64,000 bases of DNA from Hyphobacterium indicum (GCF_003129605.1 NZ_QBDX01000004.1:868001-932000), one strand, 5' to 3'. Counted from the stretch's first letter, positions 8,034-17,821 are shown. Notes: a model not told the origin generated them from the letters alone. Program-made: numbers and translations.

Positions 8034-8980
8034 GCGATGGCGGAAATCAGGAAAAGAAAAAGGGCTTCTTCTCCCGGCTGGCCGCCGGCCTGCGCCGCTC
8101 GTCCAGTGGAATCTCGGAAAGCGTCACCGCTGTTTTCACAAAGAAAAAGCTCGACAGCCAAACCCTTGAAGCGCTTGAAGACGCCCTGATCGCCGCGGAT
8201 CTGGGCGCGCCGATCGCCTTGCGCGTCACCCAACGCCTTGCAAAGGACCGCTTCGACAAGGAGGTCACGGATGAGGAGGTGAAAACCGTTCTCGCCGAGA
8301 CCATCGCTGAAACCCTTCGGCCGCTTGAAGCGCCCCTGGACATCGGAGGCGGTTCGGATCCCGAAGTCGTTCTGTTCGTTGGCGTCAACGGATCGGGCAA
8401 GACCACGACACTGGGCAAGATTGCGGCCCGCATGGTGCGTGACGGCCAGTCGCCCCTGCTCGTGGCCGGGGACACCTTCCGCGCCGCCGCTGTTGAGCAG
8501 ATCGCTGTCTGGGGCGAGCGCGCGGGCGCGCCGGTCGAACGGCGGGAAATCGGCGCAGATGCCGCCGGCCTCGCTTTCGATGCGGTCCAGCGGGCCAGGC
8601 GCGAACACCTGGATGCCGTGCTGATAGATACGGCCGGCCGCCTCCAGAACCGTACCGAATTGATGGATGAATTGCGCAAGATCGTCCGCGTTCTGGGCAA
8701 GATGGATGAAACCGCCCCCCACAAGGTCATTCTGGTTCTGGACGGGACGGTGGGCTCCAATGCGATGTCGCAGGCCGCAGCCTTTCTGGAAGCGGCCCGT
8801 GTCACCGGCCTCATCATGACCAAATTGGATGGAACCGCGAAAGGCGGCGCACTGGTCCAGGTCGCCGAAAAATTCGCCCTGCCCATCCACGCCATCGGGA
8901 TTGGCGAAGGTATTGATGACCTTCAACCCTTCGACGCCCGCGCTTTTGCACGGGCGCTTGCGGGGCTTGACGAGGCGTGA
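8030..8980 (+). CDS. ftsY: Signal recognition particle receptor FtsY
   Basis: 316 residues, an SRP GTPase with an N-domain and a G-domain. Seen are the P-loop G-V-N-G-S-G-K-T (118-125), D-T-F-R-A-A-A-V-E-Q, D-T-A-G-R and T-K-L-D-G-T-A-K-G-G. FtsY docks ribosome-SRP complexes at the membrane for co-translational insertion. It lacks the long acidic A-domain of E. coli FtsY, and a short lysine-rich N-terminus precedes the N-domain. It overlaps mtaB by 4 bases and the next gene by 4 bases. Confidence 0.97.
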   Translation: MSDGGNQEKKKGFFSRLAAGLRRSSSGISESVTAVFTKKKLDSQTLEALEDALIAADLGAPIALRVTQRLAKDRFDKEVTDEEVKTVLAETIAETLRPLEAPLDIGGGSDPEVVLFVGVNGSGKTTTLGKIAARMVRDGQSPLLVAGDTFRAAAVEQIAVWGERAGAPVERREIGADAAGLAFDAVQRARREHLDAVLIDTAGRLQNRTELMDELRKIVRVLGKMDETAPHKVILVLDGTVGSNAMSQAAAFLEAARVTGLIMTKLDGTAKGGALVQVAEKFALPIHAIGIGEGIDDLQPFDARAFARALAGLDEA

Positions 8981-9822
8981 CGCCCGAAATTGCCGGCGCA
9001 GCGGCCATGCTCGGCTCGGCCATGACCCATGCAGTAATGGGCATGCTGACCAAGTCCTCATCGGACAAGCTGGTCTTCCGTTCGGTGATGATGTCGACGA
9101 GTGCGATCCTCTTTTTGCCGCTTCTCTTCCTCCTGCCGCCGCCCCCCGCGGAGGCCTGGCCCTTTCTGATCATGGGCATGGGCCTGCATTTCGTTTTCCA
9201 GATGTCGATGATCTCCGCCTTTGAGCGCGGCGACATGAATCTGGTCTATCCGGTCATGCGCGGTGCCGCACCGGCATTGGCGGCGCTCTTTGCCTTCCTC
9301 ATCCTGGGTGAAGCTCTTTCCATACTGCAGATCAGCGGGCTGGCGCTCGCCTCGGCAACCATTATCGGATTTGCCTGGCCGGATCGCAGCAAGGCACCAA
9401 AAGTCACTGCGCTGGCATTCGCTGCGCTCGCTGCGCTGATGACCGCTCTGTATTCGGTCAACGACGCCTCCGGCGTCCGCGCCACAGGAAATCCGCTGAC
9501 CTATCTGGCATGGTTTTCTCTCGTTACGGCCCTGCCGATTCTGGTGACTGCACTGGTCCGGCGCGGGCGGCGCTGGCCGGACCTCGCCCGGCGGCAGTTT
9601 GGCAGCGCCGCACCTGCGGCAGTCCTGGGTGCTGCGTCTTATGGCTTGGCCCTGTTTGCGTTTTCTATTGCCGCAATAGGGCCGATGGCGGCCATGCGTG
9701 AAACATCGGTGGTATTCGGCGCCATCCTCGCCGCACTCATCCTGAAAGAACCCTTCGGGATCAAACGCAGCCTTCTGGCAATCTTTCTGGCCGCCGGCCT
9801 CGTAATGCTTCAGGTTGGCTGA
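8977..9822 (+). CDS. EamA/DMT-family transporter
   Basis: 281 residues with about ten hydrophobic helices in two repeats, the drug/metabolite transporter fold. The stretch F-E-R-G-D-M-N-L-V-Y-P-V-M-R-G-A-A-P in the first repeat, and R-E-T-S-V-V-F-G-A with L-K-E-P-F-G in the second, are typical EamA sequences. The start is a GTG whose last bases overlap the ftsY stop (GTGA), so it is coupled to ftsY. The substrate is unknown; an inner-membrane exporter of metabolites is the usual role. Confidence 0.85.
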   Translation: MTPEIAGAAAMLGSAMTHAVMGMLTKSSSDKLVFRSVMMSTSAILFLPLLFLLPPPPAEAWPFLIMGMGLHFVFQMSMISAFERGDMNLVYPVMRGAAPALAALFAFLILGEALSILQISGLALASATIIGFAWPDRSKAPKVTALAFAALAALMTALYSVNDASGVRATGNPLTYLAWFSLVTALPILVTALVRRGRRWPDLARRQFGSAAPAAVLGAASYGLALFAFSIAAIGPMAAMRETSVVFGAILAALILKEPFGIKRSLLAIFLAAGLVMLQVG

Positions 9823-9843
9823 TGTGAATCGGAGATGGCAGGT

Positions 9844-10512
9844 ATGAATCAGGCACGGAAAACCGCGGGACAGGGCGCACAATTACTGACCGATGTCGGT
9901 CCCGTCATTGCCTTCATTCTGGTCTATAATATCGGTCGGAATTTTGTCGGCGATCAGGCCATCTACTGGGCGACCGGCGTTTTCATGGCGGGTGTCGGCC
10001 TGGCGCTGGGTTATGCCGCCATCGTGCAGAAGCGTTTTCCGCCCATGCTCGTCGTGTCTGCCGTGATCGTGCTTTCCTTCGGCGGGCTGACCATCTGGCT
10101 GCAGGATCCGATTTTCGTCTATGTCAAACCGACCATCATCAACCTGCTCTACTCCTTCGCCATACTGGGCAGCTTCGCCTTCGGCTTCAATGTCTGGAAA
10201 GCCCTTTTCGGTTCCATCTTTACCCTGCCGGACCGGGTCTGGTGGATTCTGGCGGTCCGCTGGGCCCTGTTTTTCCAGATTCTCGCGCTGATCAATGAAT
10301 TCCTGTGGCGTCACATCAATGACTCCGTGGTTCTGGAGAGCGCGCGCTGGTTTCCCGGCCTTGCCTGGAGCGAGAGCGTCTGGGCCAACGGCAAGCTGGG
10401 AATCATGGCGCTGACATTCATTTTTGCGATGGCGAACATCCCGATCGCGCTCCGGCATCAGCCGGACGATGAAGACAAACAGGATGATCCGTCCCCGGCC
10501 GGAACGGCCTGA
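9844..10512 (+). CDS. yciB: Inner-membrane septation protein A (YciB/IspZ family)
   Basis: About 222 residues from the ATG at 9844, which has GGAG at a 9-base distance; an ATG at 9835 directly abuts that GGAG and is a poorer choice. Five to six membrane helices are visible, with family sequences K-R-F-P-P-M, K-P-T-I-I-N-L-L-Y and W-R-H-I-N-D. YciB proteins span the inner membrane and have been linked to envelope and septum integrity. The gene follows the EamA transporter in the dapF-ftsY run, and ftsY followed by a yciB-like gene is common in related bacteria. Confidence 0.9.
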   Translation: MNQARKTAGQGAQLLTDVGPVIAFILVYNIGRNFVGDQAIYWATGVFMAGVGLALGYAAIVQKRFPPMLVVSAVIVLSFGGLTIWLQDPIFVYVKPTIINLLYSFAILGSFAFGFNVWKALFGSIFTLPDRVWWILAVRWALFFQILALINEFLWRHINDSVVLESARWFPGLAWSESVWANGKLGIMALTFIFAMANIPIALRHQPDDEDKQDDPSPAGTA

Positions 10513-10603
10513 TATCCGCAACTTCCGTATCCGGATCAATGTCATTGATCCGTGACACTCTTGCGTTAAGCTGCCCGCATCCGTGAACCGGAGGGGAGTG
10601 ATC

Positions 10604-11167
10604 ATGGGCAGCGACAAGACCTTCAATTTGTCGGAATCTCCCGGTCATCTCCTGCACCGTGCGCAACAGTTTGCAGCGGAACGGTTTGCCACGAATCTGT
10701 CCTCCGGAGACAAGCTCACCCAACGTCAATTCGCCGTTCTGGCCTCCGCAGCGGCCAATGAAGGCCTGACCCAGACCGATCTGGTCAGGGAAACCGGCAT
10801 TGACCGCTCGACCCTGGCCGAGCTGGTCGCCCGCATGGCGATCAAAGGACTGATCCGCCGCGAAGCGGTCGCTGGCGATGCGCGGGCCAACGCGATTTTC
10901 CTCACCGATGACGGGCGCGCCATTTACGAACGGGCATTGACCGGAGCGCGGCTGGCTGATGATGCCATTCTGTCCTCCCTGCCCAAGAACAAGCGCGCCA
11001 GCTTCCTCGTCACGCTTCGCCGCATTGCGATGACCATCGAAGAGGATGAAGCCAAGGCCAAGGCCGAGCTTAAAAAGCTGAAAGAGGCCGCAAAAAAGGC
11101 CAAGAAGAAAGCCAAGAAAAAGGCCAAGAAGCAGGCCAAAAAGAAAAAGAAAGACAAGGAGGCCTAA
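10604..11167 (+). CDS. MarR-family regulator with a lysine-rich C-terminal tail
   Basis: 187 residues from the ATG at 10604, which has GGAGGGG 7 bases upstream. The MarR winged-helix core spans about 15-145 (T-Q-T-D-L-V-R-E-T-G-I-D-R-S-T-L-A-E-L recognition region; D-A-R-A-N-A-I-F-L-T wing). From about residue 151 to the end, 21 of 37 residues are lysine, mostly in A-K-K and A-K-K-K units resembling histone-H1-like tails. This tail probably binds DNA non-specifically. The gene converges on ccmG with a 4-base overlap. Target genes are not evident. Confidence 0.85.
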   Translation: MGSDKTFNLSESPGHLLHRAQQFAAERFATNLSSGDKLTQRQFAVLASAAANEGLTQTDLVRETGIDRSTLAELVARMAIKGLIRREAVAGDARANAIFLTDDGRAIYERALTGARLADDAILSSLPKNKRASFLVTLRRIAMTIEEDEAKAKAELKKLKEAAKKAKKKAKKKAKKQAKKKKKDKEA

Positions 11168-11685
11168 CGGCCCTCCTCAAGCGCGGGCAGGATCACCCGG
11201 CGCACGACATCGTCGGTCAGGGGCCCGGCCCAACGCGCGCGGATCACGCCATCAGCACCGACCACGAAGGTTTCCGGAGCTCCCGTCACCCCCAGCTCGA
11301 TCACCGCGACTCCCGCCGGATCCCGCACGATTCCGGAAAACGGATTGCCAAGCCGGGTCAGGAAGGCATTGGCATTGGCATCGCTGTCGCGCCACGCAAT
11401 GCCGTAGATCGGAATGCCGGATTGCGCCAGATCGACAAGAACCGGATGCTCGACTTCACACGGTGGACACCAGGATCCCCAGACATTCAGAAGATAGGCT
11501 TCGCCCGCCAGGCCGGACGGTGTGAAACCGGAATGCCCGTTCAGCGCCTCCAGTTCGAATTCCGGCACACTCTCACCGACCAGCCGCATCGTCTGGGTAC
11601 TTTCGGTACGGGTGATGAGGGCGAAGGCCAGAAGGCCGGCCAGGCCGAACAATATTATGACGGGGACGAGCCGGAGCCAACTCAT
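11164..11685 (-). CDS. ccmG: Cytochrome c maturation thiol:disulfide protein CcmG/DsbE
   Basis: 173 residues. One N-terminal membrane helix (about 5-25) anchors a periplasmic thioredoxin domain with the active site W-C-P-P-C (Cys73, Cys76). CcmG keeps apocytochrome c cysteines reduced for haem attachment. It is the last gene of the ccmA-B-X-C-D-G cluster and its start overlaps the ccmD stop (ATGA). Confidence 0.95.
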   Translation of the reverse strand: MSWLRLVPVIILFGLAGLLAFALITRTESTQTMRLVGESVPEFELEALNGHSGFTPSGLAGEAYLLNVWGSWCPPCEVEHPVLVDLAQSGIPIYGIAWRDSDANANAFLTRLGNPFSGIVRDPAGVAVIELGVTGAPETFVVGADGVIRARWAGPLTDDVVRRVILPALEEGR

Positions 11686-11840
11686 TCCCCGGCCTCGTCT
11701 TCCTCACGTTTCAGATGCCGTTTGGCGGACATACGCTCCTGCAGGATAAAGAGCAGCAATCCGCCCACACCCAGCGCTGTCAGCGCATAGGAAATCCAGA
11801 CGAATTCCATATAGGCACCGGGTTCGATGACACCGCTCAT
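11682..11840 (-). CDS. ccmD: Haem exporter protein CcmD
   Basis: 52 residues. A single hydrophobic helix (about 11-34, containing Y-A-L-T-A-L-G-V-G-G) is followed by a highly charged tail, the usual form of CcmD, which stabilises the CcmABCE haem-handling complex. Its start overlaps the ccmC stop and its stop overlaps the ccmG start, both by 4 bases. The gene is short and easily missed. Confidence 0.92.
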   Translation of the reverse strand: MSGVIEPGAYMEFVWISYALTALGVGGLLLFILQERMSAKRHLKREEDEAGE

Positions 11841-12565
11841 GCACGCGCCTCCCTGAGCCGCTGCAGATTGGCGGCCTTGTGCGCCATGATCGCGCTGCGC
11901 ATGCGGTAAAGTACCATCCAGCCGGCCAGCAAGGTGAAGCCGATTGCCATCAAGGCCAGTGGCAGAAGCTGGCTGCCGTGAATTTCCGGGCCATCCGCAC
12001 GAAACACCGTCGCCCCCTGGTGCAGAATGCCATCCCACCATTCCACCGAGAAGCGGACAATGGGGAGATTGACCAGCCCGACCATGGCCAGAATCGCCGC
12101 GGACCGTGCCGCCAGGCGTTCATCCTCAATGGCGGCGCGAAGCGCGATATAGCCCAGAAACAGCAGAAACTGGATCAGCATGGAGGTCAGCCGGGCATCC
12201 CACACCCACCACGCGCCCCAGGTCGGCTTGCCCCAGATCGCGCCGGTAATCAGGCACAGCGCTGCGAAAACTGCGCCAATTGGCGCAATCGAGGCCGCCG
12301 CAACATCCGCCAGATTGTGGCGCCAGATAAAGTAGACAAAGCTGGCCACGCCCATCGCGAAATAGAGTGCGAGCGCCAGCCAGGCCGACGGCACATGCAC
12401 ATACATGATGCGGATTGTGTCGCCCTGGAAGCGGTCGACGGGCGATGAAAACAGGCCATACCACAGCCCGGCAGCAATCAGCGCCACAGCCAGCCAGCCG
12501 CATACCGGAATGGCGATGCGCGCAAATGTCTCAAAACGATGGGGGTTGGCGAGATAGCTGAACAT
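11837..12565 (-). CDS. ccmC: Haem exporter permease CcmC
   Basis: 242 residues from the ATG at 12565. Six membrane helices are present. The tryptophan-rich periplasmic haem-binding motif W-G-A-W-W-V-W-D-A-R-L-T lies in the middle, and the haem-liganding region includes V-H-V-P-S-A-W. CcmC presents haem to CcmE. The frame continues upstream to 12622 but without a ribosome site. It follows the DUF3298-like gene by 57 bases. Confidence 0.95.
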   Translation of the reverse strand: MFSYLANPHRFETFARIAIPVCGWLAVALIAAGLWYGLFSSPVDRFQGDTIRIMYVHVPSAWLALALYFAMGVASFVYFIWRHNLADVAAASIAPIGAVFAALCLITGAIWGKPTWGAWWVWDARLTSMLIQFLLFLGYIALRAAIEDERLAARSAAILAMVGLVNLPIVRFSVEWWDGILHQGATVFRADGPEIHGSQLLPLALMAIGFTLLAGWMVLYRMRSAIMAHKAANLQRLREARA

Positions 12566-12622
12566 GATGTTTGCACCCGTTAGCCTGCCCTGATCCGGCG
12601 GGCAAGCGCCAGATGGCCGCAC

Positions 12623-13474
12623 TTAATCCGCTTCGGCCGGAAGCATGGGTTCGAACGCATCGCCGGATTCGCTCAAGACGTCGTGCGCGGGGAAGCCGTC
12701 AAATACATCGGTCCAGGCGTCAGCAAGGTATTCCTCGAACACTGAAAGCGGAACAGGAACATCATATCCACCCTCGGCATAGGATCCGACGGCATAGGGA
12801 TCGAAATGGAACATAAGGCCGCCCGCGGCATCCCCTGACGGATTGGGTATGAGCGTGAAACCGGGAAAGGCTGACAGTTCGGCCGCCAATGGCGCCAGCC
12901 AGGTTTCACGCTCCATCGCTTCATTGAAATCGGCACCGAGACGTTCACGCTTCATCGCCATCAACTCGCGGTAGACGGCGTAGAACAGCGCCGTTAGCCC
13001 GGCCGAATCCGTCACCGTGTCCTCGAACAGGTCAGCCAGTCCGGCCGGGCGGAGCCGGTCCGTTCGTGTCACGATCGGGTTGCTCCCCTGATTGGGGTGT
13101 GCACCGCCCGTATAGTAGGACGTATTGCGATTCAGGCTCAAAACCTCCGGATGCGCAAAGGTCACGGCAATCCCGGTGTCACTGAAATAGGGATTCCAGC
13201 TCCAGGACGGGGCGTCTTCTGTCCAGCTCCGGTGGTCCTCGAGCGCCATCATTGCAAACTCGCCCATGTTGCCGAGTTCGTCCTCGCGTAGCGCGGTCAA
13301 AATGGCCGGATATTCGGCAAGCCGCGAGTCAATCTCTACCGATGCCGAATAGAAACCCGGCATCCGGGCCTCGATCACTTCTGCAGTTGGTAGACTTTCC
13401 GGAGGCGGCTCTGTTTGCGCCAGAGCCGAAGGCATGGCCGCAATCAGTATTGCGCTGATCATCAGATTCTTCAT
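12623..13474 (-). CDS. Exported DUF3298/RsiV-like protein inside the ccm cluster
   Basis: About 283 residues from MKNLMISAILIAAMPSALAQ, a clear cleavable signal peptide. The middle has Y-Y-T-G-G-A-H-P-N-Q-G and the end F-D-P-Y-A-V-G-S-Y-A-E-G-G-Y-D-V-P-V-P, the signature of DUF3298, found in anti-sigma factor RsiV and PdaC-type envelope proteins. The domain binds lysozyme in RsiV; here its role is unknown. No ribosome site is evident for this ATG. An ATG at 13501, one base after the ccmB stop, would couple it to ccmB but puts an odd N-terminal extension before the signal. It separates ccmB from ccmC. Confidence 0.8.
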   Translation of the reverse strand: MKNLMISAILIAAMPSALAQTEPPPESLPTAEVIEARMPGFYSASVEIDSRLAEYPAILTALREDELGNMGEFAMMALEDHRSWTEDAPSWSWNPYFSDTGIAVTFAHPEVLSLNRNTSYYTGGAHPNQGSNPIVTRTDRLRPAGLADLFEDTVTDSAGLTALFYAVYRELMAMKRERLGADFNEAMERETWLAPLAAELSAFPGFTLIPNPSGDAAGGLMFHFDPYAVGSYAEGGYDVPVPLSVFEEYLADAWTDVFDGFPAHDVLSESGDAFEPMLPAEAD

Positions 13475-13502
13475 GGACGGAATAGAAGCACAGGGCGGCA
13501 TA

Positions 13503-14168
13503 CTATTCCAGACGCGCCTTTAGCGCCGCCGAAATCGCAAAAGGCGCCAAAGCCGTCACAAAAAGGCTGACCGCACATGTCAGAAGCAGGTTTGCGGACG
13601 CTGCGGCATCTCCAAGGCCTGCGGCGCGGCCGGCGCTGGCAGTAAAGACCATCAGCGGAATGGCGAGGGGCGCGGCAATCAGGGCGATGACCAGCCCGCC
13701 ACGCCGCGCACCGGCGGACAGCGCCGCTGCGATGGCCACCAGAAAGGCGAGGCCCGGTATGGCCGCGGCCAGCGCCAGCGCCAGCATGCCTGCAGCTTCG
13801 GCCGGCAGTCCGAAAGCAATGCCGCCGCCCAGACCCACCAGCGGCAGCGGCCACAGCGTTGCCAGTGCTGTACCCAGGACCTTGGCCAGAGCGACCACGG
13901 AGAGCGGCAGGCCTGACAGGCCATAGGTCTCGAGCGTCCCGTCGGCCACATCTTCACCGAACAGCCGTTCAGCCCCCTGCAGCACGGCCAGCAAGGCGGC
14001 AAAACAGATCACGCCCGGCCCCGCGGCCTGCAGCGTGGCCGGTGAATGGCCGATGGCGAGCGGTGCCAGTGTCAGGCTGGCGATGAAAAAGGCAGCGGGC
14101 GCTGCGGGTCCACCACCACCGGCAAAGGCCAGCCGCGCCTCGCGCAGGAAAATCGCGCCCGCCCTCAC
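13503..14168 (-). CDS. ccmB: Haem exporter permease CcmB
   Basis: 221 residues with about six membrane helices. The conserved G-A-E-R-L-F-G-E-D-V-A-D-G-T-L-E segment (about residues 65-80) is characteristic of CcmB, the partner permease of CcmA. Together they drive release of holo-CcmE in cytochrome c maturation. Its start overlaps the ccmA stop by 4 bases. Confidence 0.94.
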   Translation of the reverse strand: MRAGAIFLREARLAFAGGGGPAAPAAFFIASLTLAPLAIGHSPATLQAAGPGVICFAALLAVLQGAERLFGEDVADGTLETYGLSGLPLSVVALAKVLGTALATLWPLPLVGLGGGIAFGLPAEAAGMLALALAAAIPGLAFLVAIAAALSAGARRGGLVIALIAAPLAIPLMVFTASAGRAAGLGDAAASANLLLTCAVSLFVTALAPFAISAALKARLE

Positions 14169-14785
14169 CGTGTCAGCTCTTGAATGCGGGCATCGGGCCA
14201 GTCCAGCGCCTGGTGCGTGGCGGCGACCACCAGTCCGCCGCGGCCCAGATGCGCCGTGACGGCTAAAGACAGCTTCTCCCGCCCCTCTGCATCAAGCGGG
14301 GCGGCCGGCTCATCCAACAGCCACACCGGCCGGTTCTGGACCAGGATTCGCGCCAGCGCCGCGCGGCGTTTCTGACCTTGGGACAAGCGCCGGGATGGCC
14401 GGTCGGCCAGCGCTTTCAGTCCCATTGCAGCCATTGCACCGGGCACATTGGCAGTCATTCCCGACAGTTTTGACCAGAAGGCCAATGACTGGCGCGGGCT
14501 CTCATCCGGTTTCAGGGCATTGTCATGGCCCAGAAACGCACAAACAGCGGGAGCCGCCTTAATCGCCGGGACATCCCCATAGCGGATATCGCCGGATGCC
14601 GGCCGCAGAATTCCGGACAGTGCGCGTAAAAAGGTGGTCTTACCCACGCCATTGCGGCCGAGAAGCACCAGCGCCTCACCGGCTTCCACGCGCAGCGATA
14701 GGCCGGAAATCAAAGGGATTCCGCCGCGCTCGAGCGACAGATCGCTGACCGTCAGCGGCAAGGGGTCAAAATCCGGAAGTGTCAT
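14165..14785 (-). CDS. ccmA: Haem exporter ATP-binding subunit CcmA
   Basis: About 206 residues from the ATG at 14785, which gives the usual CcmA length; the frame is open back to 14845 without a clear ribosome site. Walker A is G-R-N-G-V-G-K-T-T, the signature is L-S-Q-G-Q-K-R-R-A-A-L-A-R and Walker B is V-W-L-L-D-E-P. The compact single ATPase domain with P-A-A-P-L-D after Walker B is typical of CcmA. It is the first gene of the ccm cluster and divergent from acnA. Confidence 0.93.
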   Translation of the reverse strand: MTLPDFDPLPLTVSDLSLERGGIPLISGLSLRVEAGEALVLLGRNGVGKTTFLRALSGILRPASGDIRYGDVPAIKAAPAVCAFLGHDNALKPDESPRQSLAFWSKLSGMTANVPGAMAAMGLKALADRPSRRLSQGQKRRAALARILVQNRPVWLLDEPAAPLDAEGREKLSLAVTAHLGRGGLVVAATHQALDWPDARIQELTR

Positions 14786-14938
14786 CTTCTGCGATTTCAC
14801 CCGGCCTGACCCCGGGGTCAAGGCGGATTGGCTAACAGACCGCATTGCAGCCGGACGCAGCGGGGTCTAAAACCCCCTCAAACAGACAGGCCCCGTTTGC
14901 GATACTCGTTCGCATTCCAACCGATAAGGATGCTCTCA

Positions 14939-17617
14939 ATGGCTTCACTCGACAGCTTCAATTGCCGCCGCAACCTCGATGTGGATGGAAAAACCTATGT
15001 GTATTTCGATCTGAAGGAGGCTGAGCGCAACGGGCTGGACGGGGTCTCGAAACTGCCCGCCTCGTTGAAGGTTCTGCTCGAAAACCTGTTGCGCAACGAG
15101 GATGGCACCACGGTGACGAAGTCGGACATCGAGGCGATGGCCAAATGGGTCCAGGAGCGCAAGTCCACGACCGAGATCGCCTATCGCCCCGCCCGCGTGC
15201 TGATGCAGGACTTTACTGGCGTTCCAGCCGTCGTCGATCTGGCCGCCATGCGCGATGCGGTGAAAGAGCTGGGCGGCGACCCGGAGAAGATCAATCCGCT
15301 GGTGCCGGTCGATCTCGTCATCGATCACTCGTTGATGGTGGACGTGTTCGGGTCTGAAGACGCCTTCAAGCGCAATGTCGAACGCGAATACGAGCGCAAT
15401 GGCGAGCGTTACAAATTCCTGAAATGGGGCGCGAGCGCCTTTGACAATTTCCGCGTTGTCCCGCCGGGCACCGGCATCTGCCACCAGGTCAATCTCGAAT
15501 ATCTCGCCCAGACCGTGTGGACCCGGGAAGAAGATGGCGAAACCATCGCCTATCCCGACACGCTGGTGGGCACTGACAGCCACACCACCATGGTCAACGG
15601 CCTGTCGGTTCTCGGCTGGGGTGTCGGCGGGATCGAGGCGGAAGCCGCCATGCTTGGCCAGCCCGTCTCCATGCTGATCCCCGAAGTCATCGGCTTCAGG
15701 CTGACCGGAAAACTGCCGGAGGGCGCAACGGCCACTGACCTCGTCCTGATGGTCGTGCAGATGCTTCGTGAACGCGGTGTGGTCGGCAAATTCGTCGAAT
15801 TCTATGGCGAGGGCCTCGACCATCTTACGCTGGCCGATGAAGCCACGATCGCCAACATGGCCCCTGAATATGGCGCCACCTGCGGCTTCTTCCCGGTCGA
15901 CCACGAAACCCTGGCCTATCTCGCCGACACCGGCCGGGACCCGGAGCGCGTCAAACTCGTGGAAGCCTATTCAAAGGCGCAGGGACTCTTCCGTCCGGAA
16001 TACGAAACCGATCCTGTCTTCACCGACACGCTGGAACTGGACCTGTCCGAAGTGGTGCCCTCCCTTGCCGGACCGAAGCGCCCGCAGGACCGCGTGCCGC
16101 TGGACGGAGCCTCAGATGCCTTCGCCCAGGTCCTGCACGATGAATTCGACAAGCTGTCGGAAGGCCACAAGCGGGCCAAGGTCGAAGGGACGGAATACTC
16201 GATCGGCCATGGCGATGTCGTCATCGCGGCCATCACCTCCTGCACCAATACCTCCAACCCGTCTGTCATGCTGGGCGCCGGTCTTCTGGCCCGCAATGCC
16301 ATTCAGCGCGGGCTCAAGGTCAAGCCGTGGGTGAAAACCTCACTGGCACCGGGGTCCCAGGTCGTGACCGACTATCTCGCCCGGGCTGGCTTGCAGGATG
16401 ATCTGGATGCGCTGGGCTTCCAGCTGGTCGGATATGGCTGCACGACCTGTATTGGCAATTCCGGCCCGCTGCCGGAGCCGATCTCGAAAGCCATCAAGGA
16501 AGCTGACCTCGTCGCGACATCCGTGCTCTCCGGCAATCGCAACTTTGAAGGCCGCATCAGCCCGGATGTGCGCGCCAACTATCTGGCCTCTCCGCCACTC
16601 GTGGTCGCCTACGCCATCGCCGGTTCCATGAATGTGGACCTCCTGAATGATCCGATTGGCTATGATGAGGAGAACGAGCCGGTCTTCCTGAAGGAAATCT
16701 GGCCGACCACGGCGGAGATCAGTGAAGCGGTGCGCACCGCCGTGACGCCGGATATGTTTGCCTCGCGTTATGGCGACGTCTTCAAAGGGGACGATATCTG
16801 GGCGAATATCGAGGTGACCGGCGGCCAGACCTATGACTGGGATATGGGCTCGACCTATATCCAGAATCCGCCCTATTTCGAAGGCATGACGATGGATGCG
16901 GTTGCTCCACAAAACATTGAAAATGCACGAATACTGGGCCTTTTTGGCGATTCCATCACCACCGACCACATTTCTCCAGCGGGATCGATCAAGGCGGACA
17001 GCCCGGCCGGCACCTATCTTCAGGAGCACCAGGTCGCGCCGCGCGATTTCAATTCCTACGGCTCACGCCGCGGCAATCATCAGGTCATGATGCGCGGCAC
17101 CTTCGCCAATATCCGCATCAAGAACCGGATGTTTGACGGTCTCGAGGGCGGCTATACGAAGAAATGGCCGGGCGGGGAGAAGACCGACATCTATCACGCC
17201 GCCATGGACTACAAGGCCGAGAATACGCCACTGGTCATCATCGGCGGCAAGGAATACGGCACCGGCTCCTCGCGGGACTGGGCCGCCAAAGGCACGCGCC
17301 TGCTTGGCGTTCAGGCCGTGATCGCCCAGAGTTTCGAGCGTATTCACCGCTCCAACCTGATCGGAATGGGCGTCCTGCCGCTTCAGTTCGAAAGCACGGA
17401 CTGGGAAACGCTGGGCATGACCGGTGATGAGCAGGTCTCGGTCGCAGGCATCGAAACCCTCAAACCGCGCGAAGTGCTGGACGTGACGATCACCTTCCCG
17501 GATGGCCGCACCGAAACCGTAAAGGCGCGGGCCCGTATCGATACCGAGAACGAGCTGGAATACTACCGCAGCGGCGGCATTCTCCATTATGTTCTCCGGC
17601 GCCTGGCCGCAGCCTGA
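14939..17617 (+). CDS. acnA: Aconitate hydratase A
   Basis: 892 residues from the ATG at 14939 (AAGGA 8 bases upstream; an ATG at 14930 abuts that site). It isomerises citrate to isocitrate in the TCA cycle. The iron-sulfur ligands are seen in [10 protein letters not shown] and [12 protein letters not shown]; the swivelling C-terminal domain has [13 protein letters not shown] and [10 protein letters not shown]. Length and motifs fit the AcnA/IRP1 type. It is monocistronic by context, with a stem-loop after the stop. Confidence 0.97.
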   Translation: MASLDSFNCRRNLDVDGKTYVYFDLKEAERNGLDGVSKLPASLKVLLENLLRNEDGTTVTKSDIEAMAKWVQERKSTTEIAYRPARVLMQDFTGVPAVVDLAAMRDAVKELGGDPEKINPLVPVDLVIDHSLMVDVFGSEDAFKRNVEREYERNGERYKFLKWGASAFDNFRVVPPGTGICHQVNLEYLAQTVWTREEDGETIAYPDTLVGTDSHTTMVNGLSVLGWGVGGIEAEAAMLGQPVSMLIPEVIGFRLTGKLPEGATATDLVLMVVQMLRERGVVGKFVEFYGEGLDHLTLADEATIANMAPEYGATCGFFPVDHETLAYLADTGRDPERVKLVEAYSKAQGLFRPEYETDPVFTDTLELDLSEVVPSLAGPKRPQDRVPLDGASDAFAQVLHDEFDKLSEGHKRAKVEGTEYSIGHGDVVIAAITSCTNTSNPSVMLGAGLLARNAIQRGLKVKPWVKTSLAPGSQVVTDYLARAGLQDDLDALGFQLVGYGCTTCIGNSGPLPEPISKAIKEADLVATSVLSGNRNFEGRISPDVRANYLASPPLVVAYAIAGSMNVDLLNDPIGYDEENEPVFLKEIWPTTAEISEAVRTAVTPDMFASRYGDVFKGDDIWANIEVTGGQTYDWDMGSTYIQNPPYFEGMTMDAVAPQNIENARILGLFGDSITTDHISPAGSIKADSPAGTYLQEHQVAPRDFNSYGSRRGNHQVMMRGTFANIRIKNRMFDGLEGGYTKKWPGGEKTDIYHAAMDYKAENTPLVIIGGKEYGTGSSRDWAAKGTRLLGVQAVIAQSFERIHRSNLIGMGVLPLQFESTDWETLGMTGDEQVSVAGIETLKPREVLDVTITFPDGRTETVKARARIDTENELEYYRSGGILHYVLRRLAAA

Positions 17618-17626
17618 TCCGGATCT

Positions 17627-17654
17627 CCGGGGTGCGGTGCAGACCGCGCCCCGG
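17627..17654 (+). terminator. Stem-loop after acnA, probable terminator
   Basis: A 12-pair GC-rich stem (17627-17638 with 17643-17654, one G-U pair) closes a 4-base loop 10 bases past the acnA stop. There is no immediate U-tract; a short T-run occurs only about 20 bases later, so strength is uncertain. Confidence 0.5.
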
Positions 17655-17821
17655 ACCGGATATTCAGCCAGATCGCCTTTTGATACTCTGGCTTGCTTGC
17701 CATGCCTCCCGGTAAGCCGCTATTGACCCTGAAAAGGTTCAATCCGAATCTTGACGTCTGGGCACACGCGTCACGGCGATGTGATTCGCAGGTCAGCGGC
17801 GGGGGCACTATCTAGATAGAC

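Noticed and set aside
11054-11164. Lysine-rich stretch as a low-complexity artefact or separate gene
   Set aside because: It is in frame with and continuous to the MarR core, and the stop overlaps ccmG's end in a compact convergent layout.
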